A DNA stretch of 64,000 bases from Toxoplasma gondii ME49. Its lineage: Eukaryota > Apicomplexa > Conoidasida > Eucoccidiorida > Sarcocystidae. The translations under genes were made by a program, and so were the position numbers. Shown here piece by piece: positions 26,289 to 39,700 of the stretch (positions within the stretch are counted from its first letter, which is position 1; every line of letters begins with the position of its first letter). The stretch lies in contig NC_031480.1 in NCBI RefSeq assembly GCF_000006565.2, positions 5,821,170 to 5,885,169 on the forward strand, given 5' to 3'. The notes under the pieces are model-generated. The model had not been told where the DNA came from and did not search any database. It was given only the letters and a program-made list of their open reading frames with translations.

Positions 26289-29200
26289 GAAGAGGATCCA
26301 TCGCCGCAGAGGTCGACTCGTTTTCGTCGATCTGTCAACCGAATGAAGTTCTCTTCTTCTTTGATGGATCGACAGAAGGAAGGTTTCTGCTCTTTCATTT
26401 ATCCGCGTCACACAGCAGCTCTCTTGGCCTGCGTAGACTTGGCCGTGGTCTCTGGCGATTTTTTGGTGAGGGAAGCCCAGGTGTCAAAGATGTCTCCGCG
26501 TCTGCGCAGCGGTGGGTGTCGCTAGACGAAGTAACATGCGTTTTGCTTCGAATCTGGACTTGCATGAGCCTGTGCTGAGGCGTCCATTGAGGAGTTCCGG
26601 GATCGAGCTGCTCTCCGTTTCGTGAGACACTTTCACGAGTGTGAAAGCGTCTGCTGTGGTCTCCAGCGTCGCCGAGATCTGGAGAGAGTCGAAATGTCCG
26701 AGGACGAAGGAGCGCGGCTTCTGTGTCTGTGTTAGCGGTGTCTTTAAAGTCTCTGGGGAAGCGAGGAGTACGCTTCTTGTACCTGACGACCGCGACACAC
26801 ACACACACCCATAGCTGCGCGTTTGACGGCTGTATACGTTTACGCGAGTGATCCTTGATTTTCCGGTGCAAGCGGGGACGAAGCTGCGGCAGTTCCGAAC
26901 CTTGCAGAAGTTACGTCGGCAGACAGAAAACACTCACGAGGGGCGATAAGCATGAGCAAAGGTTTGAGAGAGGTACGAAGACCACAACAGTGGCCGGACC
27001 GAAAAGATTTCTTGTCAGGTGCACCCATGAAAGGGTTTATACCGTACGTAGTTTGTGTTATGGTTTGTGTGAGTGAGGTGACTCCACAGAAAGCTGGAGT
27101 TCGCCGGTTTTTGGTGAAGGAAACGAGGAGAGAAACGCAAGGGAGTGGGGACTGGCATGCGCGACGCGTTACGCGTCTCGAGTTATATTGCGTTGGAAAG
27201 CGGACAAATCACTCTGAATCCGTGGTGAGGTGTGAGAGGGTACAACACGGTCGCTGCGAGACGAGAGCCGCACTGTGGGGAAGGCGGAAAAGACGCGCAG
27301 CCAAACGCATTTCTTGCTGTACAGCAGCACCAGGCTGCTTTGAAAAGACTGAAAGGGCAGCCGGATTAAAGCGACAATTTGTCGTCTGTCTCCTTCGGCG
27401 CCCCGCCGTCTCGTTTTTCGACGATAGTTTTTCGTTTTGTCCAGCCTGCACCCCTCCTGTTTCCGTGGTCTTCCCGTTGTTTCCCGCCAGAAATTCAGCA
27501 TGTCTTGTCATGTCTCTTCTCCGAAAGCAGACGCTTGTTTCCGATGAAGACGTTCCTGTGTTTAAACGGAAAAACGTGCATGTTTGTGTCGCATTCGCGT
27601 GGACTGCGCCGGGCCGAAAGGCAGAGGGTGCAGATCGCTGCAGCGATGGATTCTGGAAACCATCTGAAAGGGCCAGTGTATTCGTGACTCGTGTCTGTTC
27701 ATTTCTCCCGTTTTGTGTATTTCCGTTTCGGCTGTACCCGCCTGTTAGGGGATAGCTGGCCACGTCACCGCGAAAAAGGGACTCTCACATGCATCGTGTT
27801 CCGCTGGCCGCCAGCGAGAAAAACGGTCGATGATGGAACTGCCACACCCAGATGACTTAAAATGCCAGTCACCGGGTTCATGACACCACCTCCTACCGTT
27901 TACGAGCGATACCCCGATGGCATTAAAAAAGCATGTGGACCTTTACGGGGGAGGCGTAGGAATGCACAAACCTGGAGCAAGTGATGGTTCGGCGGTACAC
28001 TTGTCATCGACAGTCGCTGTCAAGGTAGGAGCTTTAGCAGAAAAACGACCGTAGAGTGTTGCGCGTTTGTGGATCGTTGCTACACAGCATGCATTTAGCC
28101 CTGCAACACATGTCGGAAACGCGCCAACCGATCGACACGGACTGACAACTTTTTCTGACGGCCTGCAAAGGCAGAGATCCAGAATGGCTGTGATTGTATC
28201 TAGAGAACAAGCTAATCCCGAACTAACCTGCGAATGCGCAAGCACGAATACTGCTCTAGGGAAGGAAATAGACCTCTCGAGACGTCAGACATCTGGTCGT
28301 TGTCCAGCGGATTCAGTGCTACGGCTCTGCTTCACGTCATTTGAAAAAGAGTTCCACTTAAAATGGACCGAACGAACCTCCCAACCATGATGTGAAGCCC
28401 CGCAGAGATTGGTCGAGTTAGGCCAGGCACAATCTGTCAAAAGAGCGATCCAGGCTGTGACAGTCTGGGGCATCGCTGCAGGATTCATGCCTCCTAAACG
28501 GAACAGTGGTTTCGTTAAGTCCAGAGGTCACAACTTTTGTTAAGAGACACTATGCCTGGCGTGACATCGGGCGTACACTCGAAGATGTCTTGCTCCCTTT
28601 TTCCGTTTTCTACCGCTGTTTTCCACTGCATGGCGCCTACCCCCGAGCACTGCAACACTCGATCTTTCATTTCTTTGCATTGCTCCTGTAGCTCGAGCAC
28701 GAGAACGGCACTCCGCCGCAGTTTGCAAAGGTAGCCCAGCCACGAGTTTCAACTGGTTGCTTTCCGTTCTCGTGCTTCTCTAGAAAGCAGCAGAAGCCTG
28801 AAGCGAATTAGGCAAGATAAATGGAATGCACAAAACTCTTCAGTGTTCCATGAGCAGTACGAGATACTCTCCATATAGCCAAGGTCACGGCCTCGTCCCT
28901 GACATTCCCCGTCCTGCGGCGGGTAGACGTGTTTCCCGTCATCGAGCTCCCGACGGCAACGACACAAAGACAGCCATCCTGGTGGTAGCTCGCATTTGAC
29001 GTTCTGCGAAACACTAAATGCTCTGCAGTTGCCACTGTTTCATTCTCTCAGTGGCAGCGCCCCTAAATGCGGAAAAAGCAGCGTTTTGCCTGCTTGCCGA
29101 ACTTGCGAGTTTACCGCTGCCTCGGTGTCTCGGCTAACCGTCGGCTGATCAAAGGTGTGTAGCGAAGCTCAATAGAACGCTCAGGTTCGACAGCGTCCAG

Positions 29201-30713
29201 GGCGACATGAAGCCTTTTCTGAATGGCGTTCGACAGATTCCAGTTCGTCACATGTTAGGGAGCTGTGCGGCGTGAAACTTCGTCGCTTCCTCCTAGCTTT
29301 ATGCATTCTGCGTGTCTCACAACGCCGCGGATTCCGCTGGTCCTTCTCTCGAGAAAACTCACCAGAAAAGACAACCCTCGCTCCCGCCTGTACAAACCTC
29401 CCCGGGACAGGAGAATCGCGGGAATTTTCTTTCCTGAATGCCCGCTTTGTCCTTTACTGTTATGCGTTTAAGGCAGCTCTTTTGATGGTCGTTTCCCTAC
29501 CCTTTTCGCCGTTTGTCACTTGCGAGTCGGCATGGGTGGCCGCCTGCCAGCCTAAGCGACAGAGGCACCTTTTTAGCACTCTGTCAGGCGGCTCGTGCGT
29601 GGCGTCGCGTGTCTTGCCGCCTGCAGCCCCGGGGACAGCGCCGGTCTGTTCACGGAGCTTTCCAGTTTTTCAGAGTTCGCTCGTTTCTCCGTTCCTTCGT
29701 TCCCCTCCGTGTCTATGCCATCTCCGCAGCCTCCAATCCCATGGGTGGTCTAGCCCGTGGTCTCACTGTTGTCCATTATCTGGACCAGTGGTCGGCGCCG
29801 CCTTCCCGTCCTCGTTTTCCGCAGTCCCTCTGTTTCTATCGGTTTGTGCATTTTTGCTCTGTCACTTAAACGCCTAAAACGACGGCAAATCTGCCCATCA
29901 AACGAGGCTAGTCGTCGACAGAGGGGACCTACTTGGCGAGGTGCCTGGACACAATACCTGCACAGCTGCCTGATGTTTCAGGTGTATGTACACCCGAGCT
30001 GCTGGGACTCCCTAGGTTGATATTTTAGACTGTCTGTTTGTTTTTTGTTTTCTCAACCCTTCAATTTAGGTTCCTGTATCAGACAAGGCTTTAGTGACTA
30101 GGATCCAGCTCCAGTGTTCGCCACTTCAAGGAACGCTCTTTGGTGTGGGACAGCTTGACAGATTCGACGGCTCTCCAAAGACCGACAAGGTGAAGCGTGG
30201 TTTCCGTACCTGGCGAGTTGTATGTACACCTCGTTCACGCAGGTTCAGAAACAGACCTGGATCGGAGTCTCTCTCCTGTGGACTTGAAAGGCATTTTGAG
30301 ACGTGTTTCTCTCGCCGTCTTGAGGTATTCTCAATTCTGCCGCAATATGGTTAGACCGCAGCGCTTCTTTAATGAATACTCCTTGCGACACGACGAACAC
30401 ACGATTGTCTGCCCACGGAAAACCACAAGCATTTCTCCTCTACTGTTTGCCTTTGCCACGGGGCGAGAAGCATCCCTTGTCTCCCCTTCTGGAGATGTAC
30501 TAGGGCCGGCTGCTAGGTATCTGCCCGCTCTTTGCGGACATCTGTGTCGAAGGGTCTCTCGTTTCCACTCCACATTCAGTGCGCTCAAGAGCGTTTTAGT
30601 GTTTGTCACCCCTTGAGAAGCCTCTTTTTTCTTGACAATACCTTCCTTTTCTCACTGTACCCACGTTTCCGCAACTCTTCCGGCCCTTCTGGCGCCGCTT
30701 CCTCGACAGGAAA
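26289..30713. other. Long spacer between 6PGL-G6PD and the F-box gene
   Basis: About 4.4 kb with no exon chain I can support on either strand. The longest frames (about 100-270 codons, e.g. 26952-27755 and 29272-29877) carry no domain. The second is rich in C and T and probably belongs to the 5' region of the downstream gene. Two copies of the GGTGTA-NN-TACACC element lie at 29981-29994 and 30217-30230. A gene made of very small exons, like the dynein light chain found at 54.5 kb, cannot be excluded. Confidence 0.45.
29981..29994. repeat. Dispersed near-palindrome, exact copy
   Basis: GGTGTATGTACACC, the exact reverse complement of the element at 121-134. It is followed by CCGAG and lies about 720 bp upstream of the F-box start codon. 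A one-mismatch copy follows at 30217-30230. Confidence 0.6.
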
Positions 30714-33700
30714 ATGCCCCCGTTTCGCGTTTCTCTGGCGGCGCCTGCAGAGGCGGCGGTTCCGTGTAAAAGCGAGAGGCATCAGCGGCACTGTAACACT
30801 CTTTCACCAGATGACGAATCCCGTCACTCCGTGTCGCGTTCTTCAATCTGTTCATTTCGGAATGCCTCCTTATGCATCAGAGCGCACAGGCGACTCAACG
30901 GCACCCCTCTACGGCTCCCGTCGTACCCCCTGACGTCGTCGGTCACTGCTTCGCTTCACCCCCGTCTCTCATCGATCCACTGTGTGACTTCCCTATATCG
31001 GGCGAAGCGTCGCTCTGCCAGTAGCCCATGCGTATTTCCTTGTTCCTCATCTGTCATCCCTTCTGCAGAAACACCAACGTTTCCTCCTTTGCGTTCGTGT
31101 TCTTCCTGTTCATCGCCACCGTCTGTCTCACCGGTGTCTCCCCACTATTCTCCGCCTGGAAGGTCGACGCAGCCTTGGGTCGCGGAAGAAAAGCCTGCGG
31201 CTCTGGGGTACAGACAGCAGTGCGGCTGTCCCGGAGGGGCGCGCGAGGGACAGCAGAATGACGAGAGGAAGGGAGACGTTGGCTGCGTTCGAGAAAGAAT
31301 AGATACTGAAAGATGTACAGGTTGCCCCCCCACTGAAGTTTCCCTCTCTCGCCTCTGCCTGCCTCACTCGGATTCGCAGGACCGAGCGGCCCGGCCGTCA
31401 CTGCCGTTTGAGTCTGCCAGGAGGGGAAAAGAGAGTCAGAAAGAAGAGGAAAACGCTTTGCTTAGCTGCAGTCTAAAAGTTGCTCATCCGTCGCGCATGC
31501 CGCGGAAACTGCGACGGCTACCGTACTTTCGTTTTGGCCACCGAGACAGCAGAGGCTGCAAGGAAGCCAGCCCAGAGCATGCAGAGAAGCAGAAACAGGT
31601 GCTTCGTTGCTCAAAACAGGCTTCGCGACTTGCGGGAAGACAAGAGGACGGAGGACGGGGCCAGTTGGAGAATGCAGAGACCCCGAGAACTGCGAGAGGA
31701 AGCGAGGACTTTAAGGCAGACACCTGTTTTGAACGTCAGGCTTTTTGTCTGCATCTGCTCCCCAGCAGCGCCCTGTCTCTGCTTCTTCGATTTCTCCATC
31801 TGGACGACGTCTGCCGCCTCGCCCTGAGCTCGAAGCAGCTGTACTTACACCCGGACCTCAACACGCCTTTCGCAGTGGCGCACCTGGAGTTGATTCTTCA
31901 CGGCCGAAACTTTGACCGTTGCTTCGCTCGAGGCTGCAGCTGTCTGGCAACAAACAGGTTCGTGGAGAGTCGCTTCTCTCCCGGCGGCGCCTCGCTTCTC
32001 CATCAGTCCACGACTTCGCTTCCGGCACGCCAACCGTTTTCCACCTTGCCGCTTCGACCTTGTCAACTTCGCCGCCTTTCTCCTCTGCCTCTCAGCGACA
32101 GGTTTCTGGCTGCTTCACCTCTGCAGAATTCCTCTGCGTTCCCCCCGTCGCTCACCCCAACAACGCCGACTGCACTGTGCAGCCAGTTGCGCGTGACGGG
32201 CGCGCCGTTAGCTGCTGCGCGCCGGAAGCAAGAAAGCCGACTCGCTGAGCAGACTGCCAACGGCATGCTGAGCACGACGGAAAACCGTGAACACGAGAAG
32301 AGAGAAGGAAACTATCGAACGGAGAGGAGGAACTGGCGCAGAGGCGTTCCCTACTGGGAGGTGGTCCCTCGCGCGGGGGGCTCGGGACTGGACTCCCCGG
32401 CATGTCTGCTCAGAGAACGGCAAGTTTCCGGTGCTTGCGACGGTGGCTTTCACACTCGCTCTTTCGATTCGTCTCATCCGGTCCTTCGTCTGAAAAAAGA
32501 CGCGCCGTGTTCGTCAAAAGACCCTGCGCCCGAACACGCTTGCCTGCATGCAGGGGGCAGACTCCCCTCGGAGGTCCCCTCGGAAGAAAGGCTCCCGCCG
32601 CCGCGTTGTCCCCCGGGTGTATGTACAGCTGAGCCGCGCGGCCAGAGACCGATGGCCGCGCCGGCAGGCAGGGAGAACAGATGGGATGTTCGTGTGAAGC
32701 AGAGTCTGGCGAGAGGGGAGGAACGAGCAGAAACGGTGTGGCGACAAACATTGGGATTTCTCGGAATCCGGCAAGAGCGGAGAACTCGAGGCTGCTCTCT
32801 CCAGGGAAGACGATCTCTCGGCAATGCACGTCTCACTCTCGTTCAAGAGGCGTTGGCTGCGGCGGCCGGGCGCTTAGGCTCAGAGCGCAGCGAGAAGGAG
32901 AAGCCGAAAGGATGTCCAGAAGCCTCTCACAGTTCCTCTTCTGCCTCCGATCGGCCGTCGCCTCGGGCATCTTCTTCTCCTTCCGCTCGTCTTCCGTTGA
33001 GTTCGGCTCTCTGCACCTTTTCCGGCTCGCAGGATTCTCTTGGAAGGTCTTCGTGTTCGCCGTCTGCGTCTCCGATCCCCGCTCCAACTCGAGAAATAGG
33101 AGCTGAAGCACAGACCCCCGGGGGTGAGGGCGGCGAGCAGCAAGCCAATTTGCCATGCGGTGAGCAACGGCAGCCCACTCTTGAATGCGACAAAGAGAAA
33201 CATCGCGATTTTCCTCGAGAAACGGTTGTCTGCGCGTCCGGCGACGACCTGCGCGACCACAGTGCGGCAGATGTACATACATTGCAGACGGGAGGGGAGA
33301 CGAAGGAAGTGCGAGGGCGACGCAAGATGTTTGAAGAAGAAGTGAATCACCAAGATAGAATAGGCTGGACGGCCGGCACAGGAAACGAATATTTTGGCAA
33401 GGCTTCTCAACAGAGAGCGCGAAGAACGGAGGAGAAGCAGGCTGCAGCAGCGACAGTCTCCGGACTGAAAGAGAAAGCAGGGATAGAGGAAAAGAGTCGA
33501 CACAGACCAGCAGACTGCGACGAAACAGGAAGATGCACGCGTCATTCTGAGAGGCGAAACCACGGCGTCGCTCGCCCTCGCCTTCCGTCGTCCTATCCTC
33601 TCTCGTCTTCTCTCTTATCTCCACTCTCTCTTGATGCTTCTTTGTTTCGGTGGTCCTCTGCTTCAAGGTGTTTCTCCCCAGGACGCCGTCAGGCGCCAGA

Positions 33701-36700
33701 CGGTCGCACCGCCGAATCGTCTTTTTCTGAACGTTCTCAGCATCTGTTTCCTCTCCCGCCAGCGCTCCGAGAATCTGGAAGTTCTTCCGGAAGCTCCTCG
33801 TTTCCCTCTTCTTCTCCACGCGTCACGTCGGCTGGCTCTGCGGCTATCTCGAGAGAAACTTCTCACTCGTTTCATCGAGTCCTCTCAAAACTCTGTCATT
33901 TGGAAGCTCTCATTATCGAGTCCGCCACTCCGGTTACGCCTCTCCCACCGCTTCCTTATTCGCTCCTTCCGGTTTCCTCTGCTCCTCTTCCTTTTTTATC
34001 TCCTTCTTCATCACTCTCTTCTTGTCCTTCTTTTGTTTCTTCGTCTGCTTCTTGTTCATCGTCCTCTCCTTCCTCGCCGTCTTCTTCCGCTTCTTCTTTT
34101 TCTTCTTCCTCTCCTCTCTCATCGTTATCAGTGGAGGCGACGCGTGGAGACGCGGGAGAAGCTGCGCGTGAGGAAGCGTGGGGAGGAGAGAGAAGCAATA
34201 CGGCAGAGGGGAGAGCCCAGGAGCAAAGCGCAGAGACACCACAGCTGCCAAGAAGGAGGGCAGAACGCTTCATCCTGTCGTGGAGGCAGCTGAACAGCCT
34301 ACTGCGGAGAAACGCGTCCTCTCTGCAGACGCTGTACCTGGCTGTCGACGGCCTGGACGTGGATTTGAGGACGGAGAAAAGACCGCACAGAGGCTGCTTC
34401 GAAGGAGGGCGAAGAAGCCGCAACGAGGGGGGAGAAAAACGAAGTGGCGACAGCATCGGCAAACACAACATCGAGACAGCGAAAGAACGGCGACCCGGGG
34501 AAGGCGATCTGTCTTTGTTCAGGCTCGAGGCGAAACAGAAACGAACTTCCTATCTCTCGAGAGTGGACGAATGCACATCTGATTCTCCCTCAGATTCGCG
34601 TGTGTCTCCCGCCTCTTCGGCGCCCCCTCGTCTCGTCTTTCCGCGCCTCCGCCACTTGACTCTGGGCCGGAAACCTGAGGTGTACAGGCACCTCGTGGAA
34701 CGCTGCAGATTCCCCTCGGCGCGCAGCTGCTGTTTCCTTCTGGAAATTGACGACCAGGCTGAAGGCGTCGCCTCTGCGCTCGCTGCAGCTGCGGCCTTCT
34801 CGTTCGAGTCCAGTCGCGACGACAGCCAAAGAGCCTCTGTTCCTCCCTGCAGGATTCGCATGTGGACGGGTGTTTCATCGCAAAACAGAGACGAAGAAGA
34901 CGAAGGAGAGGACATGGACGAGGCGGAGAAGGAGCAGGAACGTGGTGCGAAGGGGGAGGTCGACGAGAATGCGGGAGAGGAAGAGCGAGACGAAGAGGAG
35001 GAAGACGGAGACGCGAGAAGGGAGGAAGTTGCATCGCTGAGGAGAGAAGCAGGAATGGCTGAGAGGGGCGAGGACGGAGGCAGGGACAGAGTGAGGAGCG
35101 ACGTTGCAGAAGAAAAGGAAAGCGGAACCGCCGAAGAAGAGAGAAGAGAGAAGAGCGGACAGTGTGGCGTTCGAGGAGAAGGAAGGCAAGTGCTCGAAAG
35201 CAGAGACGAAGCGAGAGCGTGGAGGACAGGCCAGGCAAGGTGCGGGGGAAGTTCCTGTTTTCGTCTCCTGAGAGGACAGGAGAGACCACAGGCCAGCACA
35301 CACAGAGGCGCCCGTGAGACCGGCCGCATGTCCTCGAGAGAAGACCCAGAAGCGGCACCGAGGAGAAGAGGAGGCGAAGCAGGATTCGGAGAAGAACGAG
35401 CAGAAGACGAAGCAGACGCACAGGGAGAAGAAGGAAACGACGACGAAGGATTTGCAGACAGAAGACGAGAAGCTGGAGACGAAGGTGAAGAGGGAGAACG
35501 AGCAGCAGAAGGAGAAAGAGAAGGAGAACAGAGAGGAGAAGAGGGAGAAGGAGCAGAAAGAGAAAGAGAAGGAGAACAGAGAGGAGAAGAGGGAGAAGGA
35601 GCAGGAGAAAGAGAAGAAACAGAAGAGGAGGGAAGAGGGTCGACAAGGGAGGGAGCGACGGCTCGAGCAGCTGCAGACTGGCTGCCGCTGCTTCAGTTGG
35701 CGCGAGAGCTTTGCGATGTCCAGGAACTCGAACTCGTCTTCGTCGATCGTCTTTGGTGTGCAGGTGCGGAACAGAAGTCGATGAAGGGCGGGGAATGAGG
35801 AAGAGCTGGCTAGGCAAACGAGCCGACATGGAACAGAGGAGTCAGGCGAAAAACAACGCAGATAATGTCGAACGAAAAACCATGAGACGTCTTTTGAGGC
35901 GACAAGAACTGGGAGAGCAGGAAGGGATAGCGGGGAGAGGCCAGACATGCGATGTCGATCGATCAAAATGTCGCAAGGGGCGAGGGGAATAGCTCGAAAC
36001 GTATCTGAAGCTTCACTGAAGGTCGTTTCGAAGGAACCAGTCTCTCTGTCTGCTTGACGAAGGCGACCTCGCAGTTCAGACGCGAGCGAGGAAGTCTCTT
36101 TTGTTGTATGCAGCGGATGGGCACAGACGCGCCGAAACTCTGTTTCTTCAGCAACTGTCGCCTCGAGTGTGGAGAAGAATCGAGAAGCTCCAGTTAATCA
36201 AATTGACGCCTCAGCTCTTGGAGCTTCTGGACGCCAGGGCTGAGGCTGCTCTCACCTCGGTCAAGGTCGGTCTTTCACGGTGGTGTTTTCGCGAGCTCCA
36301 TGTTTCAGGCGACTTCTCAAAAAACTGCAGATGTAGATCCGCTTGTTGTGTAGTCCCCCCTCTTGACGCATCTTCGGCATAATTGCAGAGAATCGCGCGG
36401 AGAGACGCTTTCCTCGATGTTCGCTGGGTGCATGCACAACATGAGACGCGCGGCAACGCGAGTGAAAAAGACAATGGGGCCACAACGCGTTGTTCTCACA
36501 TTCGAAAAACATGCACCGTCGCGCCCTGTAAATGGTGTATTTTTCTCCATCTATACATACATATAGATTGATAAATTACTTGTAAACATGTGTATTCATG
36601 AATGTATTTGCATATCGAAAGACAGGAGAGAAGATCGAGCCACTTACTAGAGATGTCTGTACTGCTATATAAGCCTATGTTTCACTATATACAGACAAGT

Positions 36701-36730
36701 GTACGTGCTGTCATTATTTGGTTATGCACA

Positions 36731-36765
<35 letters not shown>

Positions 36766-39700
36766 TTATTTATATAAGTGTGCATAACCAAATGGATGCA
36801 TGTATACAAATGTCTAAACTGAATATATCCTTGTGTGTATTTTGTGGCGTAGAGGGTGATTATCAAAAAGAGCAGCAGGTCTGTTTCTTTGTTTTTTTTC
36901 AGTTTGAAATTGCACACCTGGATGTGAGCGACCGTGGAAGCAGCCGCAGCACGGCAGCGTCGTCGTCAGCGCTGCTCTCTTCGTTTTCTTGCCTTTCACT
37001 GCAAGCGTTTGCCGCCTTTCTCGCGCGCCGCCCTCGGGTGTACGTACACTTCAGTCGCTTCACGGTCTTCGTGCGCACCAGACAGGCAGCCCAGCTGCAG
37101 CTGCTCGCGAGAGTTCTCAGCCGCATCGAGGTGTCTCAGAATCTGAGGTGAGAGGAAGTCGCAGCGGAAACTGAGGGAACAGTGACAAGAGGAAGTGAAG
37201 AGGAAGGAATGCCCAGTCGAGTGAGGCGAAAAAGTAACGAAAGAAAACAATGAAGAAAGGCATGCAGAGGAGTGGCGTAAGACGCGAAGTGACTCAGAAA
37301 AGGAGGAGGCTGTGTCGCCGGGATAGAGAGGCCAGCAGTCTTCCTTCTGAGCTATCGCGCCTCTTCAACGAACTTTCTCTGAGACCTGGAGTGCTGTCAG
37401 TTGCCTCAAACTCTCCGTTTGTTCGCTTTTTCGCGTTCGTTGTTTTGAATTTCTGCAGGAGGTCCTTTTACCCTGGACGAGACATACGTGTATGCATTTC
37501 GTTTTCTTTTTGCAGATTCACTTTCCAACTGCCGGCCCTCACTCGTCGCCTTCCCTCTGCTTTTCCATCATCTCATCGATCTCACACAGAGTGGCTCGCT
37601 TCTTCCACTGCTTCTCCTTCTTTCTCTTCTTCTTTCGCTTCTTTTTCATCTCTTGTCTCTGTTGCTCGGCGCGAGGGAGAAGGAGAGACATCCTCGCCGC
37701 GTTTCTCTGGGTGTGCATGCATGGGTCCCGTGACGATGAGGAAAGTGAAGCGTCTTTCTCTCATGGGCTTCCACCCTGCTGAACACCGCCTCCTCGACCA
37801 GCTGTTCTTGCCAGATGCCACTGATGTAGAGATCTACGGGCTGCATCTTGACGATCCAGAAGCAGCGCCTGCATGCGTAGCGATTATGCATCACGCGTCC
37901 TCGATCTCTTCTTCTCCTTCTCCTCCTTCTCCTTCTCTCTCTCTTCCTCCCCCGTCTCCTTCTTCCCTTCCTTCTTCTCCTTCTCCGTCTCTTCCTCCCC
38001 CGTCTCCTTCTCTTCCTTCTTCTCCTTCTCCGTCTCTTCCTCCCCCGTCTCCTTCTTCTCTTCCTTCTCCTTCTTCTGTTCCTTCTCCTTCTCTTCCTTC
38101 TCGTTCTCCTTTTTTGAACGATCCACTGGAGAGCGCTGCTTCCCCGTTGCTTGCGTTGTCTCGGGCACTGCCTGCGTTAAAGACGCTCTGCGTAAAGAAC
38201 CACGACTTGGATGCGCTAGCAGTCTTCCTCGCAAGTCCCCGGTTCTCGCAGCTGTCTGCGCTCCAGCTGCAGGGCCATATTCTGAAGTTCACAACGCAGG
38301 CGGAGCGCGTCGCCGCGCTGTTGCAGAGACACCCAAAAGCGGCTGTCCGAATTTCTTCGCTGCTGCTCTCGCTTCGAATCGACTCTCCCTTCCTCGTGCA
38401 GAGCAGCCAGAATCTGCTGCTGCTCCTCGGCTTGCTTCCTGGACTGACGGAGGTCCGTGTGCAGCTGAACAGACACACTCCGAGGGTCCTCGTATGGCGC
38501 AGCAGAGAAACTGGAACTTCGGAACGCGAGCTTCACTGGGATTCACACCCTGTTGCGGGATCGAGGAGGCAGAAGGAGATCTGTGGGAGAAAAACGCTTC
38601 CACGCTCGCCGTCCTCGTCTGCGGCGTCGACCTTCTGTTCTTGCTCCCATTCGATCTCTGCCGCCTCGTCGTCCTCTCCTCCTCTCTGTCGCGTCTCTTC
38701 TTCTCCTAGTGCCTTGCCTTCTCCGTCTGCCTTCTCCTCTGCTTCGGTCTCGTATCACCCTGCTTTTTCTTCCCCGTCACCTTCCGCTTTCTGTCGCCGC
38801 CGGCCGTCTTGTGCATCGCCGGCGACTTCATCGCGCTGTCCGCCCTGTGGGTCACTCCTGGCGAGTCCTCCGCTGAAGAAGCGAGTAGACGAACAACAGA
38901 GAGAAGAGATAAGAGAAGAAGAGAGGCCAAGGTGGAGCGACGGAGAGGGAGAAGCAGGTGAAAAGAGAGGCGAGAGCGGAGAACAGAGAAAAGAAGGGAC
39001 GCGCGCAGGACCTTGCTGCTGTGCAGGCGCACGGGGCGGCCCAGAGCGACGCGGAGAGCGTTGCGCGTCGAGGAGGGAGAAGTGGAGTGAATCTCAAGAA
39101 GCGGGAACAGACACAAGGCAGAACCGCAGAAAGGAGACAGAGAGAAGCGGCGCACTGGAAAATGAGGTGAGGCAAGAAGAGGAAGAGGAACGAGACGAAG
39201 CAGTGGAAGGAGAAGAGAAACGCGAAGCAGACAAAACGCCACGACAGGAAGAGGAGGAAGGAGAAAACGAAGAAGAGAATGAACAGGGAGATATTCGACG
39301 CTTCTTTCGTGAGCTTGCGTCTGTCCACGGAGGAAGGAGGCCTTTCGTCGTGTCATCCAAATCAGGAAAAACAGAGAATCTGAATTCCGTCACGTTTCAA
39401 GAATTTCAGCCAGTCTGTCAAGCAAGAAAACAAGAAACGAAGAGAAATGAAAAACACGAACGAACAAACAGAGAAGAGCACAGAGTGAGTGAAAGAACGT
39501 TCAACGGTTTTGTGTCTTCCTCGAATGCTTCTCTCTCTTCTTCTTCGTCTTCTTCTTTGTCTTCTTCTTCGTCTCCCTCTTCATGTCCCTCTTCTTCTGC
39601 TGCTCCTTCTCCTTCGCAGACACTCGCAGCTGCGTCGGTGTCTTCTTTTCGGTTTCCTTCCTGGGCTCCTTCGTCTGCGTGTGCGACTCCAGGGAATGCA

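Noticed and set aside
29272..29877. 201-codon frame with a signal-peptide-like start
   Set aside because: The C/T-rich composition typical of upstream regions explains both the hydrophobic start and the Ser/Pro content, and a second frame is open alongside.
34519..35829. 436-codon minus-strand Leu-rich frame
   Set aside because: It mirrors the Glu/Arg-rich acidic linker of the F-box protein (CTC/CTT read from GAG/AAG).
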